Positions 44,353 through 53,374 of a DNA stretch of 64,000 nucleotides are shown one piece after another (within the stretch, counting starts at the first letter, position 1; each line of letters starts with the position of its first letter). The notes beneath the pieces are model-generated. The model did no database searches and was not told the origin of the DNA. It saw only the letters and a list, made by a program, of their open reading frames with translations. Source of the DNA: Cytophagales bacterium Alg240-R148 (GTDB lineage Bacteria; Bacteroidota; Bacteroidia; Cytophagales; Cyclobacteriaceae); NCBI GenBank assembly GCA_900537185.1, contig LS999828.1, forward strand, positions 436,706 through 500,705. Reading direction: 5' to 3'. Position numbers and translations under genes: made by a program.

Positions 44353-45399
44353 TTACTTAAGTTTAGGTAATTTTATTGTGAAAAAGGTGCCGTCGTTTAT
44401 GATTTCAACTGCTTGGTCCGCCAAATGTTGGTAGCGCTGAATAATATTTTGTAGCCCAACACCTGTATATTCTTGTCTTAATAGTTGCTTAATTTGCAAG
44501 TTATTCTGAACAATAATAAAGGTTTCATCTTCTTCTATGCTTATATTTAATGGCGTTTCCTCGGCAACAACGTTGTGTTTGACCGCATTTTCAATTAAAA
44601 TCTGTAAAACCAAAGGTGGAATCAAAATACTTTCTGGGTTTTTTAAATGGCTAACAAAAGTAAAACCATTTCGGAACCTGGTTTTTAAAAGAAAAAAATA
44701 GGATTCCAAGAATTTCAACTCCTCTTTAACTGGAATTAAATCTTTCTCTCTATGCTCTAATATATACCGATAAACATCCGACAGCTGTTTGACAAATCGG
44801 CCTGCTTTGTCTTGGTCCAAATGAATTAAATTGGTCAAAACATTTAAGTTATTAAAAAGGAAGTGCGGGTTAATTTGGTTTTTTAAAGTTTCGTATTTTG
44901 CTTCGGCATTCTCTTTTTGAAGTTTTTCGGAGCGAACTGCTTCTATCTTCCATTCCCGAATGAAACCCCTCCCATGCAAAACACCGGAAATAGCCACGCT
45001 CACAATTACGGCAAAAACAATATTATCTTGCGGATCGCTGCCCAACAGGTTGATGTTGTATACCCCTTCCCAAAATCGCATCATAAAATAATAAAGCGAC
45101 GGGCTAATGAGAACCGTCATCAAAATGGCAACAAAGAATTTAAACCCTTGGTTTTGTTTCCAAGACATAAACTCGTCCAATACAGCCGTAGCATAATGGT
45201 TCGCATTTGCCAAGATCACCCACAAAGAAATTGAAATAATAGAGGCTCTTTTGAAAATAGTTGCTGTTTCAAAACAAGAACTGCACGATGCTATAATAAA
45301 CACCTCTCCCAAGAGTACATAAAAGAGAAACAACAAGAACCTTTTTTTAATTGAACCTTGAAAATAAGAATTGACTACAAATTTTTTTAAGATTTCCAT
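44353..45399 (-). CDS. LytS/YehU-type sensor histidine kinase
   Basis: A 348-residue kinase. Four hydrophobic segments fill residues about 20-145, followed by a short coiled coil (SEKLQKENAEAKYETLKNQ) and the His_kinase domain with the phosphoacceptor in QINPHFLFNNLNVL (His179). The C-terminal ATPase domain has PPLVLQILIENAVKHNV and YTGVGLQNIIQRY. The short extracytoplasmic loops suggest sensing within the membrane or through a partner. It is paired with the LytTR regulator directly downstream, in an operon with the TPR protein and the TonB receptor. Confidence 0.92.
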   Translation of the reverse strand: MEILKKFVVNSYFQGSIKKRFLLFLFYVLLGEVFIIASCSSCFETATIFKRASIISISLWVILANANHYATAVLDEFMSWKQNQGFKFFVAILMTVLISPSLYYFMMRFWEGVYNINLLGSDPQDNIVFAVIVSVAISGVLHGRGFIREWKIEAVRSEKLQKENAEAKYETLKNQINPHFLFNNLNVLTNLIHLDQDKAGRFVKQLSDVYRYILEHREKDLIPVKEELKFLESYFFLLKTRFRNGFTFVSHLKNPESILIPPLVLQILIENAVKHNVVAEETPLNISIEEDETFIIVQNNLQIKQLLRQEYTGVGLQNIIQRYQHLADQAVEIINDGTFFTIKLPKLK

Positions 45400-45460
45400 A
45401 TGTTAAGATTAACCTGGTCTGCATTTTTTCTAAACGATAGCAGACCAGTCCTTACTATTT

Positions 45461-46105
45461 TTACCCACACGAATCTAAGGTATATTTGGCTGAATAGTAT
45501 CCCCACTTTGGCATTAATCCACTATCTGTCTGATTCTTTTCTTTTTCTAGAAGTTCCATTGCCTTTTTTGCTGCATCGCAGGCCTCTTTGGTATCACTTC
45601 CAAAAAACCGAGCAGTACCCAACTGCATATTGGACAACAATGCCATTGCTCTTGGATTTTCCGGATTGATCCCCAGCGCTTTATTCAAAGACCCCATGGC
45701 TTTCCCGCTGTATTCTGCTCCCCTACTTCCAGGATCCAAACTGACGCGCATCATGTGCACATACCCTTCCAAGGCAGTCAATTCTGATAAATCCCCACCC
45801 AAAGACAAACCCTTTTTCACACTAACTAAGGCGGCATCTAAAGCTTGGTCTTTTGTTTCTTTGGTTTCCAGTAAATCCATTTTTCTAATATTCAGATAAG
45901 CCTGGTAATAATGGGGTTCCCATTTTTCTGGTTCAGCTTCTGAAATTCTTTGCAATGCGTTGTGTACTTCATTGATAGTTTGCAAAGAACGGGCCTGATG
46001 CAGGAGTCCAATTTGTTTTTTCATAGCCTCTTGGTACCCATCAGAAATACCATTACTGAAAGGAAATAGGAAAGAGGAAATCATTACAACTAGTAGCGTT
46101 TTCAT
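45461..46105 (-). CDS. Secreted TPR-like protein
   Basis: A 214-residue protein with a signal peptide (MKTLLVVMISSFLFPFSNG) and a helical mature part with tetratricopeptide-like helices: EKWEPHYYQAYLNIRKMDLL, ALVSVKKGLSLGGDLSELTA and YSGKAMGSLNKALGINPENPRAMALLS. Similar periplasmic TPR-like proteins accompany TonB receptors and LytTR systems in Bacteroidota. It starts 12 bases after the TonB receptor stop and is followed by the kinase gene after 61 bases. It may link receptor occupancy to the kinase; that is inference. Confidence 0.8.
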   Translation of the reverse strand: MKTLLVVMISSFLFPFSNGISDGYQEAMKKQIGLLHQARSLQTINEVHNALQRISEAEPEKWEPHYYQAYLNIRKMDLLETKETKDQALDAALVSVKKGLSLGGDLSELTALEGYVHMMRVSLDPGSRGAEYSGKAMGSLNKALGINPENPRAMALLSNMQLGTARFFGSDTKEACDAAKKAMELLEKEKNQTDSGLMPKWGYYSAKYTLDSCG

Positions 46106-46116
46106 AGTAATTTTGT

Positions 46117-48303
46117 TTATAAAATTGGTAATTGATTAAGTGTTTTATTTTTAGACAGAGTTATAAATACTCCAAGAAATACAAATCTTTTAGCAGGAGG
46201 CTGCACCACTTGGCCTTTATACACCCCGTTTTCATCTGCCCGCTGAGCGTATTGATAGGAAAATTCTTGGTCCAAGCCGAAAACGTTGGATACCGACAAA
46301 TGCAAAATGACAGTAGGTTTGTACAAGTAGCTCAAATTGGCGCTAAAATCGTGGTAGTGTTTGGTCTCGCTGTTGTTAAAACCATTTTTATTAGGGTCGT
46401 GGTACTTTCTTGGACTGTTGTATCCATAACTTGCTCCAACTTGGGTTTTAATGTCGGTAATGAAGTGCTTCATTACAATAGAAAAATTATGAGTGGATGC
46501 AAAAGTTGGGACTGAAGCCGTTGGATAATTCCTGTAATTCCTTTCCGTGTCCAAAAAGGAGTAAGAAACCCAATAATCTACATTTTTAAAGGTTTTGTTG
46601 TCACGCCAAAATAGATCCAGCCCCCGAGCGTACCCTGTTCCTTGGTTGTTGTACAAAGTAGCATTGTATGCATCCATATCACTGAATTTGACAAGCTGAT
46701 CGTAAAGTTTCTGATAGACTTCTACCCTAAAAGTTCTATTGGCCGAAATGTGTTGGTAATTGGCAATCAGGTGGTTGGCCCTTTCTTGTTGTAATTGAGG
46801 GTTGATCCGCAAGTGCTCTGAAGTTGCAGACTGATTGAACTGCCCGTATGCCAACGACACTTGTCCTTTCGCGTTTAGTTTGTACCCCAGCGATACACGT
46901 GGCGACCAATTAATAGCTTCCACTAGCTTTTGGTGTTCCATGCGAATTCCTGCACGTGCCACCAGGTTGTTGCTAAAAAAATAATCTGCTTCTAAAAATG
47001 AGGCCGTTATATTTTCATTGAAATTAGGATTATAAGTTGTTCCAGAATTTAAATTGCGGTATTGCATGGTGTGGTTTCTATTCAGAAATTCCAAACCTCC
47101 CTTTACACCCAAGCGATCATTAACATCACTCCCAACAACAAACTTTGCATGGTACCCTTGTTCCTTTTCTTGAACATCGTCTGTATAATCGTACAAAAAT
47201 GACTCTTCGGTACGGGTATAGGAAGTTCCTATATAAGCCCATGTTTTAGCATTTAAATAGTCTTTATAAGAGGCATTGAGGTAATAAAATCGATTGGTCA
47301 ATTGGTAATTATTGTCCAAAGTTAGCGTTTCAAGGTCTTTTTGATACAAATCAAAGGCAGCTGTGTTAAAATTCCCATACACTTTGAACATGGCATCGTT
47401 TTTTAGTTTTTTTCTATAAGCCACATTGCCTTCTATGCTCTCTGGTGCTTTTTCCCATTTTAAATCTTGAGGTACCAATAAAAAATATGGCTTCAAATTC
47501 GTATAACTAATTTTACCCGAAAGGGCATTGTCCTTCCAATTCTTGGTACCCGCCATGCTTCCTCCAACCGTCATTAGGCTAATATCTCCTCTATCTTCAT
47601 TGGCAACTCCTTTGGTGTTCAGCACCAATACCGAAGAAAGAGCCTGACCATATTCTGCTGAATATCCACCAGTACTAAAACTAGTTCCTTTAAACATAAA
47701 AGGTGAAAATCGGTTCCGACTCGCCGTGTTGGGTGCGGAGGGTCCATAAGCATTGAGCACTTGTGCCCCATCAATGAAAGTTTTGGTTTCATACCCATCT
47801 CCACCACGCACAAACAACCGCCCAGTCTCCCCAACTTTTTGTGTGCCTGGCAGGGTATTCAATGCACCCGAAATGTCGGCTGTAGCACCTGCGGTAGTAG
47901 CAATATCCAAAGGTTTTAATACTTCCCGGTTGTTGTCTTCACCTGCAGAAAATGTACCTGCAGAAATGACCACTGCCTCCAGTTTGTTAATAGATGGTTT
48001 CAGTTCGATATTAAATTCCTGTACTGATGTTGCCTCCAAGTGTATAGGGATTGTTTGAACGTAGTATCCGATGTATCTAACTTCCAAGAATTGGTCTCCA
48101 GTAGCATTGGTTTGAAATGCATAAGAACCATCCATGTCAGAAGAGGTACCATCATATGTACCTTTGACAAAAATATTAACGCCGACCAACTTTTCTCCTT
48201 TTTGGTCTTGGACGTTCCCTTTTATTGTTGTCTGACAGTTTCCTTTTCCGAACGAAAGAACGAGCAGGGTGCCGAGTAAAATGTAGTTGAGTGATTGAAA
48301 CAT
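46117..48303 (-). CDS. TonB-dependent receptor with carboxypeptidase-like regulatory domain
   Basis: A 728-residue outer-membrane protein: signal peptide (to about residue 23), a carboxypeptidase-like domain (about 25-112, TIKGNVQDQKGEKLVGVNIFVKGTYDGTSSDMDGSYAF), a plug domain (about 115-240, with LNTLPGTQKVGETGRLFVRGGDGYETKTFIDG) and a 22-strand type barrel. There is no SusD partner, so it is not a classical polysaccharide locus. It heads an operon with a TPR protein, a kinase and a LytTR regulator, suggesting a system that senses and takes up an unknown ligand. A tandem LytTR box lies 43 bases upstream. Confidence 0.9.
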   Translation of the reverse strand: MFQSLNYILLGTLLVLSFGKGNCQTTIKGNVQDQKGEKLVGVNIFVKGTYDGTSSDMDGSYAFQTNATGDQFLEVRYIGYYVQTIPIHLEATSVQEFNIELKPSINKLEAVVISAGTFSAGEDNNREVLKPLDIATTAGATADISGALNTLPGTQKVGETGRLFVRGGDGYETKTFIDGAQVLNAYGPSAPNTASRNRFSPFMFKGTSFSTGGYSAEYGQALSSVLVLNTKGVANEDRGDISLMTVGGSMAGTKNWKDNALSGKISYTNLKPYFLLVPQDLKWEKAPESIEGNVAYRKKLKNDAMFKVYGNFNTAAFDLYQKDLETLTLDNNYQLTNRFYYLNASYKDYLNAKTWAYIGTSYTRTEESFLYDYTDDVQEKEQGYHAKFVVGSDVNDRLGVKGGLEFLNRNHTMQYRNLNSGTTYNPNFNENITASFLEADYFFSNNLVARAGIRMEHQKLVEAINWSPRVSLGYKLNAKGQVSLAYGQFNQSATSEHLRINPQLQQERANHLIANYQHISANRTFRVEVYQKLYDQLVKFSDMDAYNATLYNNQGTGYARGLDLFWRDNKTFKNVDYWVSYSFLDTERNYRNYPTASVPTFASTHNFSIVMKHFITDIKTQVGASYGYNSPRKYHDPNKNGFNNSETKHYHDFSANLSYLYKPTVILHLSVSNVFGLDQEFSYQYAQRADENGVYKGQVVQPPAKRFVFLGVFITLSKNKTLNQLPIL

Positions 48304-48345
48304 GTTCCCAATATGGTAGGATTGGGTTGGGATCTAAAAAAAGCT

Positions 48346-48380
48346 TTACTGAACCGTAGGTATTGCTTACTGAACTGTAG
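48346..48380 (-). promoter_or_regulatory. Tandem LytTR-type binding site upstream of the TonB-receptor operon
   Basis: Two direct repeats of 14 bases (48346-48359 and 48367-48380) differ at one position and are 21 bp apart. On the minus strand they read CTACGGTTCAGTAA and CTACAGTTCAGTAA. The nine-base core ACAGTTCAG fits the LytTR pattern [TA][AC][CA]GTTN[AG][TG] in all positions; the other copy misses one. The 12-base gap between cores is also as known for these regulators. Confidence 0.75.
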
Positions 48381-48494
48381 CTAATTACTAGATTTTCGGT
48401 TTTCTATACACATGTACTTCAATATTGCATAAAACACGATATTTTAATATAAAATATTTGAAATTGAAGTATTCTATCATTCAAAAAAGAAAAA

Positions 48495-49358
48495 ATGAAT
48501 ATAAGATCAAACATCTTTTGTCTGGCATTAGGCCTGATTTCACTAATCGTCATACCGTCAACATCTTACGGCCAGCTGAGCGGGTCAAGTTATGCTAAGG
48601 CAAAATCAACTAAGCAAGCCCACCTCGTGTTCAATTACGTGGACATTCCAGGTTTTGTGCACAAAGAAAAGAACGGGCAATTCTCTGGTCTATCCGCAGA
48701 GATGATGAAAGATTTTGTAAGTTTTTTAAAGGAAAAGAAAGGTATAACAGCTACTTATAAATTTTCTGGCAAGAATGCGACAAGCTTTCCTGGTTATTTA
48801 GAAGAAATAAAAATTTCAAAAGGCGCGGTGTTTGGTATAAGCAATACTACTATTACCAATGAACGCAAAAAAACTTATAAATTTTCGACACCTTATATGA
48901 GCAACATGATTGTCTTGATGTCTCATAAAGATGTTCCGACAATGGATAATTTAGCGGATATAAAAACGAAATTTGCAGGCATGCGCGCCATTACCACAAA
49001 ACACAGCACCAATGAAAAACTTCTAAAAAACATTAAGAAAAAATATTGGCCTGAAATGAAAATAGAATATGCCGAAACGTTTTGGGGCGCGATGGACATT
49101 TTAGAAAAAGACAGAAAAGTTTTCACTACGCAAGATTTGGCTTTTTATTTAGATGCTTTGGATAAGAAAAAACCATATAAAAGGCATCCTGCAGGGGACT
49201 CACCAAAAGAGTACTACGGTATCATTATGCCTATCAATAGTGATTGGACTCCGGTAATAAACGAATTCTTAAAAAGCTATACCAACAGCATGCGGTATAA
49301 AAAAGTTATAACAGAAAATTTAGGTGCCCATGCCATTAAGTTCATTACTAAATTCTAA
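48495..49358 (+). CDS. Periplasmic solute-binding protein, family 3 type
   Basis: A 287-residue protein with a signal peptide (to about residue 26, ending TSYGQ). The mature part has the bilobed fold of SBP_bac_3 proteins: HLVFNYVDIPGFVHKEKNGQFSGLSAEMMKDFVSFLKEKKG, then GAVFGISNTTITNERKKTYKFSTPYMSNMIVLMS, and a C-terminal KKVITENLGAHAIKF. Such proteins bind amino acids or similar small polar ligands. No transporter or sensor gene is next to it, and the arginine that binds alpha-carboxylates is not obvious, so the ligand is open. A link with the downstream ilv genes is possible, but there is a separate promoter between them. Confidence 0.85.
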   Translation: MNIRSNIFCLALGLISLIVIPSTSYGQLSGSSYAKAKSTKQAHLVFNYVDIPGFVHKEKNGQFSGLSAEMMKDFVSFLKEKKGITATYKFSGKNATSFPGYLEEIKISKGAVFGISNTTITNERKKTYKFSTPYMSNMIVLMSHKDVPTMDNLADIKTKFAGMRAITTKHSTNEKLLKNIKKKYWPEMKIEYAETFWGAMDILEKDRKVFTTQDLAFYLDALDKKKPYKRHPAGDSPKEYYGIIMPINSDWTPVINEFLKSYTNSMRYKKVITENLGAHAIKFITKF

Positions 49359-49430
49359 TATAAAATAAAATTTGGCCTAACTACACAAAGACCAAACTTT
49401 ATTCTTTTTTAGAAAAAATATCTGTTTTCA

Positions 49431-49463
49431 TTTGGTAAAATAAACATGGATTTACTTTCTTTG
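49431..49463 (+). promoter_or_regulatory. Candidate promoter of the ilv leader
   Basis: TTTG (49431-49434) is followed after 21 bases by TTTCTTTG (49456-49463), which differs from TAnnTTTG only at the second base. A start near 49470 would leave a short 5' end before the first leader peptide at 49481, as usual for attenuated operons. Confidence 0.5.
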
Positions 49464-49480
49464 CATAAGAAAAGAAAACA

Positions 49481-49540
49481 ATGAAAAAGATAGTCAGTAA
49501 CATTATTCGAATTATTAGCGTCGTGGTTGTGCCACGATGA
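49481..49540 (+). CDS. ilv leader peptide 1 (Ile/Val-rich)
   Basis: A 19-codon open frame reading MKKIVSNIIRIISVVVVPR followed by TGA. Five Ile and five Val codons are concentrated in it, including a run of four Val. It is the first open frame after the candidate promoter and is followed by an antiterminator arm and a terminator, then the ilv genes. The function would be to measure charged Ile-tRNA and Val-tRNA through ribosome stalling. Codons 14-17 lie in a small perfect hairpin (49521-49526 with 49532-49537), a possible polymerase pause signal. Confidence 0.85.
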   Translation: MKKIVSNIIRIISVVVVPR

Positions 49541-49543
49541 TTC

Positions 49544-49616
49544 GGGAATGTTTTGAGTATTAAATAAAAATATACTATTAAAAAGCCTTCCTAAATAACA
49601 GGAAGGCTTTTTTTTT
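49544..49616 (+). promoter_or_regulatory. Transcription attenuator 1 of the ilv operon
   Basis: The terminator is a 13-bp stem (49580-49592 with 49600-49612) with a seven-base loop, ending in nine T. The competing antiterminator pairs 49544-49554 (GGGAATGTTTT) with 49582-49592 (AAAGCCTTCCT): ten of eleven positions pair, two of them G-U. The 5' arm starts three bases after the leader stop, so a ribosome that finishes the leader would cover it and let the terminator form, while a ribosome stalled on Ile or Val codons would leave it free. Confidence 0.8.
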
Positions 49617-49631
49617 ATACACCTAGCACCT

Positions 49632-49694
49632 ATGAAACTGAACTTGATGCATATTGTCATTATCGTAGTCATTATTATCCCACCACCTTGGTGA
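49632..49694 (+). CDS. ilv leader peptide 2 (Ile/Val-rich)
   Basis: A 20-codon open frame reading MKLNLMHIVIIVVIIIPPPW followed by TGA. Nine consecutive codons are Ile or Val (49653-49679), with two Leu before them and three Pro after. It begins 15 bases after the T-run of the first terminator, with no room for a promoter, so it is reached only by polymerase that has read through attenuator 1. Confidence 0.87.
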   Translation: MKLNLMHIVIIVVIIIPPPW

Positions 49695-49759
49695 GATCGC
49701 TTTGTTGTGTAACACAAATTAAAAAGCCTTTCTCACCAACAATGAGAAAGGCTTTTTTT
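49688..49759 (+). promoter_or_regulatory. Transcription attenuator 2 of the ilv operon
   Basis: The terminator is a perfect 15-bp stem (49721-49735 with 49743-49757), loop CCAACAA, followed by T. The antiterminator is a perfect nine-base complement: TTGGTGAGA (49688-49696), which includes the leader stop codon, with TCTCACCAA (49731-49739) in the left arm and loop of the terminator. The two structures exclude each other, which gives textbook leader-peptide attenuation. About 180 AT-rich bases without another recognisable element follow before ilvD. Confidence 0.88.
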
Positions 49760-49939
49760 ATGGCATAAACACTGGACAATCAATACATTAAAAAGACTGA
49801 AATTCAGACACTTATGTTGGTAATTTAAAATTTAAAGACTGTAACAAGTACAAAATTTAATTCGGTTAAAATTTAAAAGAACAATAGGTTTACAGGAATT
49901 TGTCGAGAAGTAAGTAGACGAAAAAAGATATTATAAGAA

Positions 49940-51613
49940 ATGAGCATTAACAAATACAGCAAAAGACTAACACAAGACGAATCGCAACCTGCATCACAAG
50001 CAATGTTGTACGGAATTGGACTTACAGATGCCGACATGCAGAAAGCACAGGTAGGCATTGTGAGTACCGGCTATGACGGCAATACTTGTAACATGCACCT
50101 GAACGATCTGGCTAAAGATGTCAAAAAGAGTGTATGGGAAAACGATTTGGTTGGGTTGATTTTCAATACCATAGGCGTTAGTGATGGCATATCCAATGGA
50201 ACAAAAGGCATGCGGTACTCTTTGGTTTCAAGAGAAATCATATCCGATTCGATAGAGGCTGTTGCTGGGGCTCATTACTACGATGGCCTGATTACCGTTG
50301 CTGGATGTGATAAGAACATGCCAGGTGCATTGATTGCCCAAGCCCGGTTGAACAGACCTTCTATCATGCTGTATGGAGGCACAATTGCTCCTGGATGTTT
50401 TAAAGATAAAAAGCTGAATATTGTTTCTGCCTTCGAAGCACTTGGCGAAAAATTTGCCAACAATATTTCGGACGAAGATTACAAAGGTGTAATTAAAAAC
50501 TCCTGCCCGGGAGCTGGAGCTTGTGGAGGCATGTATACTGCCAACACCATGGCATCTGCTATCGAGACTTTGGGTATGTCCTTGCCCTATAGTGCTTCCA
50601 ATCCAGCAGTAAGCCCAGAAAAAGCAAGAGAATGTGTGGCAATAGGCAAGGCCATCAGAACCATACTTGAAAAAGATATAAAACCGAGTGATGTAATGAC
50701 TCGAAAAGCATTTGAGAATGCACTTAGAATGATTGTGGTACTGGGTGGGTCTACCAATGCCGTGATGCACCTAATTGCCATGGCTAAAAGTATGGGGGTT
50801 GCATTAAGCCTTGATGACTTTCAAAAAACATCGGATACCACTCCTTTGTTGGCAGATTTAAAACCTAGTGGACAATATTTAATGGAAGATTTGCACCAAG
50901 TGGGTGGCATACCTGGTGTTATGAAGTATTTATTATCCAAAAATTTACTTCACGGCGATTGCCTCACCGTTACCGGTAAGACTGTAGAAGAAAACTTACA
51001 GGATATAGAAGGTCTAAAGCCTGGTCAAGATATCATAGTACCTGTAGAAAAACCTATTAAGGAGACCGGACACATTCGCATTTTATATGGCAATCTGGCC
51101 AGCGAAGGATCTGTTGCAAAGATAACGGGCAAAGAGGGGGAGAAGTTTGAAGGACCCGCTGTTGTCTTTGACGATGAGTTTAGCATGATCGAGGGAGTTA
51201 GTTCAGGAAAAATAAAAAAAGGGGATGTGATTGTAATTCGGTACGAAGGACCTAAAGGAGGCCCTGGGATGCCAGAAATGCTTAAACCCACCAGTGCCAT
51301 TATGGGAGTTGGTTTAGGCAAAGACGTTGCCTTAATAACGGATGGTCGATTCAGTGGAGGAAGCCATGGTTTTGTAGTTGGACACATTTGCCCTGAGGCA
51401 CAAGAAGGTGGTACCATTGCACTGGTTCAAAATGGGGACATCATAAGTCTGGATGCCGTCAACAACACCATCAATGTACAACTCAGTGAGGAAGAGTTAA
51501 TTAGAAGAAAAGAAAATTGGGTTCAACCCGCACTAAAAGAAAACAAAGGAGTTTTATATAAATACGCTAAAACAGTTTCTTCAGCATCTGAAGGCTGTGT
51601 TACAGACGCTTAA
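49940..51613 (+). CDS. ilvD: Dihydroxy-acid dehydratase
   Basis: A 557-residue iron-sulfur enzyme that makes the 2-oxo acids for valine, leucine and isoleucine from dihydroxy acids. Cys50 ([10 protein letters not shown]), Cys123 ([10 protein letters not shown]) and Cys195 ([14 protein letters not shown]) occupy the positions of the three [2Fe-2S] ligands known in this family, so it is likely the oxygen-tolerant form. The C-terminal [18 protein letters not shown] and [11 protein letters not shown] are also typical. It is the first structural gene behind the two attenuators; ilvB follows after eleven bases. Confidence 0.96.
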   Translation: MSINKYSKRLTQDESQPASQAMLYGIGLTDADMQKAQVGIVSTGYDGNTCNMHLNDLAKDVKKSVWENDLVGLIFNTIGVSDGISNGTKGMRYSLVSREIISDSIEAVAGAHYYDGLITVAGCDKNMPGALIAQARLNRPSIMLYGGTIAPGCFKDKKLNIVSAFEALGEKFANNISDEDYKGVIKNSCPGAGACGGMYTANTMASAIETLGMSLPYSASNPAVSPEKARECVAIGKAIRTILEKDIKPSDVMTRKAFENALRMIVVLGGSTNAVMHLIAMAKSMGVALSLDDFQKTSDTTPLLADLKPSGQYLMEDLHQVGGIPGVMKYLLSKNLLHGDCLTVTGKTVEENLQDIEGLKPGQDIIVPVEKPIKETGHIRILYGNLASEGSVAKITGKEGEKFEGPAVVFDDEFSMIEGVSSGKIKKGDVIVIRYEGPKGGPGMPEMLKPTSAIMGVGLGKDVALITDGRFSGGSHGFVVGHICPEAQEGGTIALVQNGDIISLDAVNNTINVQLSEEELIRRKENWVQPALKENKGVLYKYAKTVSSASEGCVTDA

Positions 51614-51624
51614 CGAGCATTTTT

Positions 51625-53355
51625 ATGGAAACATTATCTTTATCAGAAAAACCTACCGTAGCAGTTACAGAAAATATAACTGGAGCGGAAGCCGTAGTAA
51701 AATCATTAATTGCGGAAGGTACCGATACCATTTTTGGCTACCCAGGTGGTGCAATTATGCCCGTCTATGACGCGCTTTTTCATTACCAAAGTGAGCTCAA
51801 ACATGTCCTCACCCGCCATGAACAGGGTGCAACACATGCCGCCCAGGGTTTTGCGCGTGCAACTGGAAAGGTAGGCGTAGCCATTGCCACTAGTGGCCCA
51901 GGTGCTACCAACCTTATCACGGGTATAGCGGACGCACAAATTGATTCCACACCAATGGTTTGTATAACTGGACAAGTTGCCTCTCCATTGTTGGGATCGG
52001 ATGCATTCCAAGAAACTGATATTGTTGGAATTTCGATGCCTGTCACAAAATGGAACTACCAAATCACCTGTGCCGAAGAAATTCCATGGGTAATGGCCAA
52101 AGCTTTTTACATAGCAAAAAGTGGAAGACCTGGTCCGGTACTAATTGACATCACCAAAGATGCTCAATTTCAGTCTTTTGATTTTGAATATAGAAAATGT
52201 GAAAAAGTAAGAAGCTACAACCCGGTTCCTAAGGCAGACCCATTGAAAATAAAAGATGCGGCCCAATTAATCAATGCAGCCAAGCGGCCATTTGTTTTAT
52301 TTGGTCAGGGCATTATTTTATCTGAGGCTGAAAAGGAATTTCAGGACTTTATCGAAAAAGGTGGGCTACCAGCGGCATGGACTATTATGGGCCTTTCAGC
52401 CTTGGATACCAGCCACCCACTGAATGTAGGTATGCTGGGGATGCACGGCAATTACGGCCCTAATTTATTGACCAACGAATGCGATGTGCTAATAGCAATC
52501 GGGATGCGCTTCGACGATAGGGTTACAGGAGATTTGACCAAATATGCCAAACAGGCCAAAGTGGTTCATATTGAAATCGACCCAGCAGAAATCGATAAAA
52601 ACGTAAAAACCGAAGTAGCTTTGTTAGGCGATGCCAAAAGCGTCCTGCAACAATTAACTCCACTTATCCAAGACAACACCCACGACAATTGGCTGCAACA
52701 ATTTAAAGATTGTGACGCCAAGGAAAAAGAAGTGGTTATTGACAATGAGATTGCACCCACCTCTGGTGAAATGACCATGGGCGAAGTGATTGCTAGAATT
52801 AACAAACAAACCAACGGAGATGCCATTATTGTTACAGATGTTGGTCAGCACCAAATGATGGCGTGTAGGTATGCGCATTTTAAAAAATCAAAGAGCAACA
52901 TCACATCTGGTGGTTTGGGCACCATGGGATTTTGTTTACCAGCAGCTTTGGGTGCTAAAATTGGTGCTCCTGAAAGGGAAGTGGTGGCAGTAATAGGCGA
53001 CGGTGGTTTTCAAATGACCATACAGGAGTTAGCTACCATTGCACAAACAGAAGCCGCTGTGAAGATATTGATTTTAAACAATGAATTCCTAGGCATGGTA
53101 CGCCAATGGCAGCAATTGTTTTTTGATAAAAGGTATTCTCATACCCATATGGTTAACCCCGATTTTGTTGCCGTAACCAAAGGTTTTGGTATAGATGCAG
53201 TAATGGTGGACAAAAGAGAAAACCTGGACGAGGCAGTTAAGAATTTCATCCAAAGTGAAACCAGTTGCTTATTAGAAGTAAGAGTAGGCAAAGAAAACAA
53301 TGTTTTCCCTATGGTACCAAGTGGTGCCAGCGTTGCAGAAGTAAGGTTAAGCTGA
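51625..53355 (+). CDS. ilvB: Acetolactate synthase, large catalytic subunit
   Basis: A 576-residue thiamine-diphosphate and FAD enzyme that condenses pyruvate with pyruvate or 2-oxobutanoate. The three domains of the family are present: N-terminal pyrimidine-binding with the catalytic Glu66 in TRHEQGATHAAQGFA, the central domain with GMLGMHGNYGPN, and the C-terminal diphosphate-binding domain with GDGGFQMTIQEL and NNEFLGMVRQWQQLFF. The N-terminus has about 18 extra residues before the conserved part. Nineteen bases separate it from the regulatory subunit gene ilvN. Confidence 0.96.
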   Translation: METLSLSEKPTVAVTENITGAEAVVKSLIAEGTDTIFGYPGGAIMPVYDALFHYQSELKHVLTRHEQGATHAAQGFARATGKVGVAIATSGPGATNLITGIADAQIDSTPMVCITGQVASPLLGSDAFQETDIVGISMPVTKWNYQITCAEEIPWVMAKAFYIAKSGRPGPVLIDITKDAQFQSFDFEYRKCEKVRSYNPVPKADPLKIKDAAQLINAAKRPFVLFGQGIILSEAEKEFQDFIEKGGLPAAWTIMGLSALDTSHPLNVGMLGMHGNYGPNLLTNECDVLIAIGMRFDDRVTGDLTKYAKQAKVVHIEIDPAEIDKNVKTEVALLGDAKSVLQQLTPLIQDNTHDNWLQQFKDCDAKEKEVVIDNEIAPTSGEMTMGEVIARINKQTNGDAIIVTDVGQHQMMACRYAHFKKSKSNITSGGLGTMGFCLPAALGAKIGAPEREVVAVIGDGGFQMTIQELATIAQTEAAVKILILNNEFLGMVRQWQQLFFDKRYSHTHMVNPDFVAVTKGFGIDAVMVDKRENLDEAVKNFIQSETSCLLEVRVGKENNVFPMVPSGASVAEVRLS

Positions 53356-53374
53356 TCCCTAAGAATGAATTAAA

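Noticed and set aside
49617-49631. A separate promoter for the second ilv leader
   Set aside because: Only 15 bases lie between the first terminator and the second leader ATG, too few for a promoter; the second unit must be reached by read-through.
49409-49717. A 102-codon minus-strand frame across the ilv leader region
   Set aside because: It runs antisense through both leader peptides and the first terminator, has a low-complexity composition, and the leader/attenuator reading explains the region far better.
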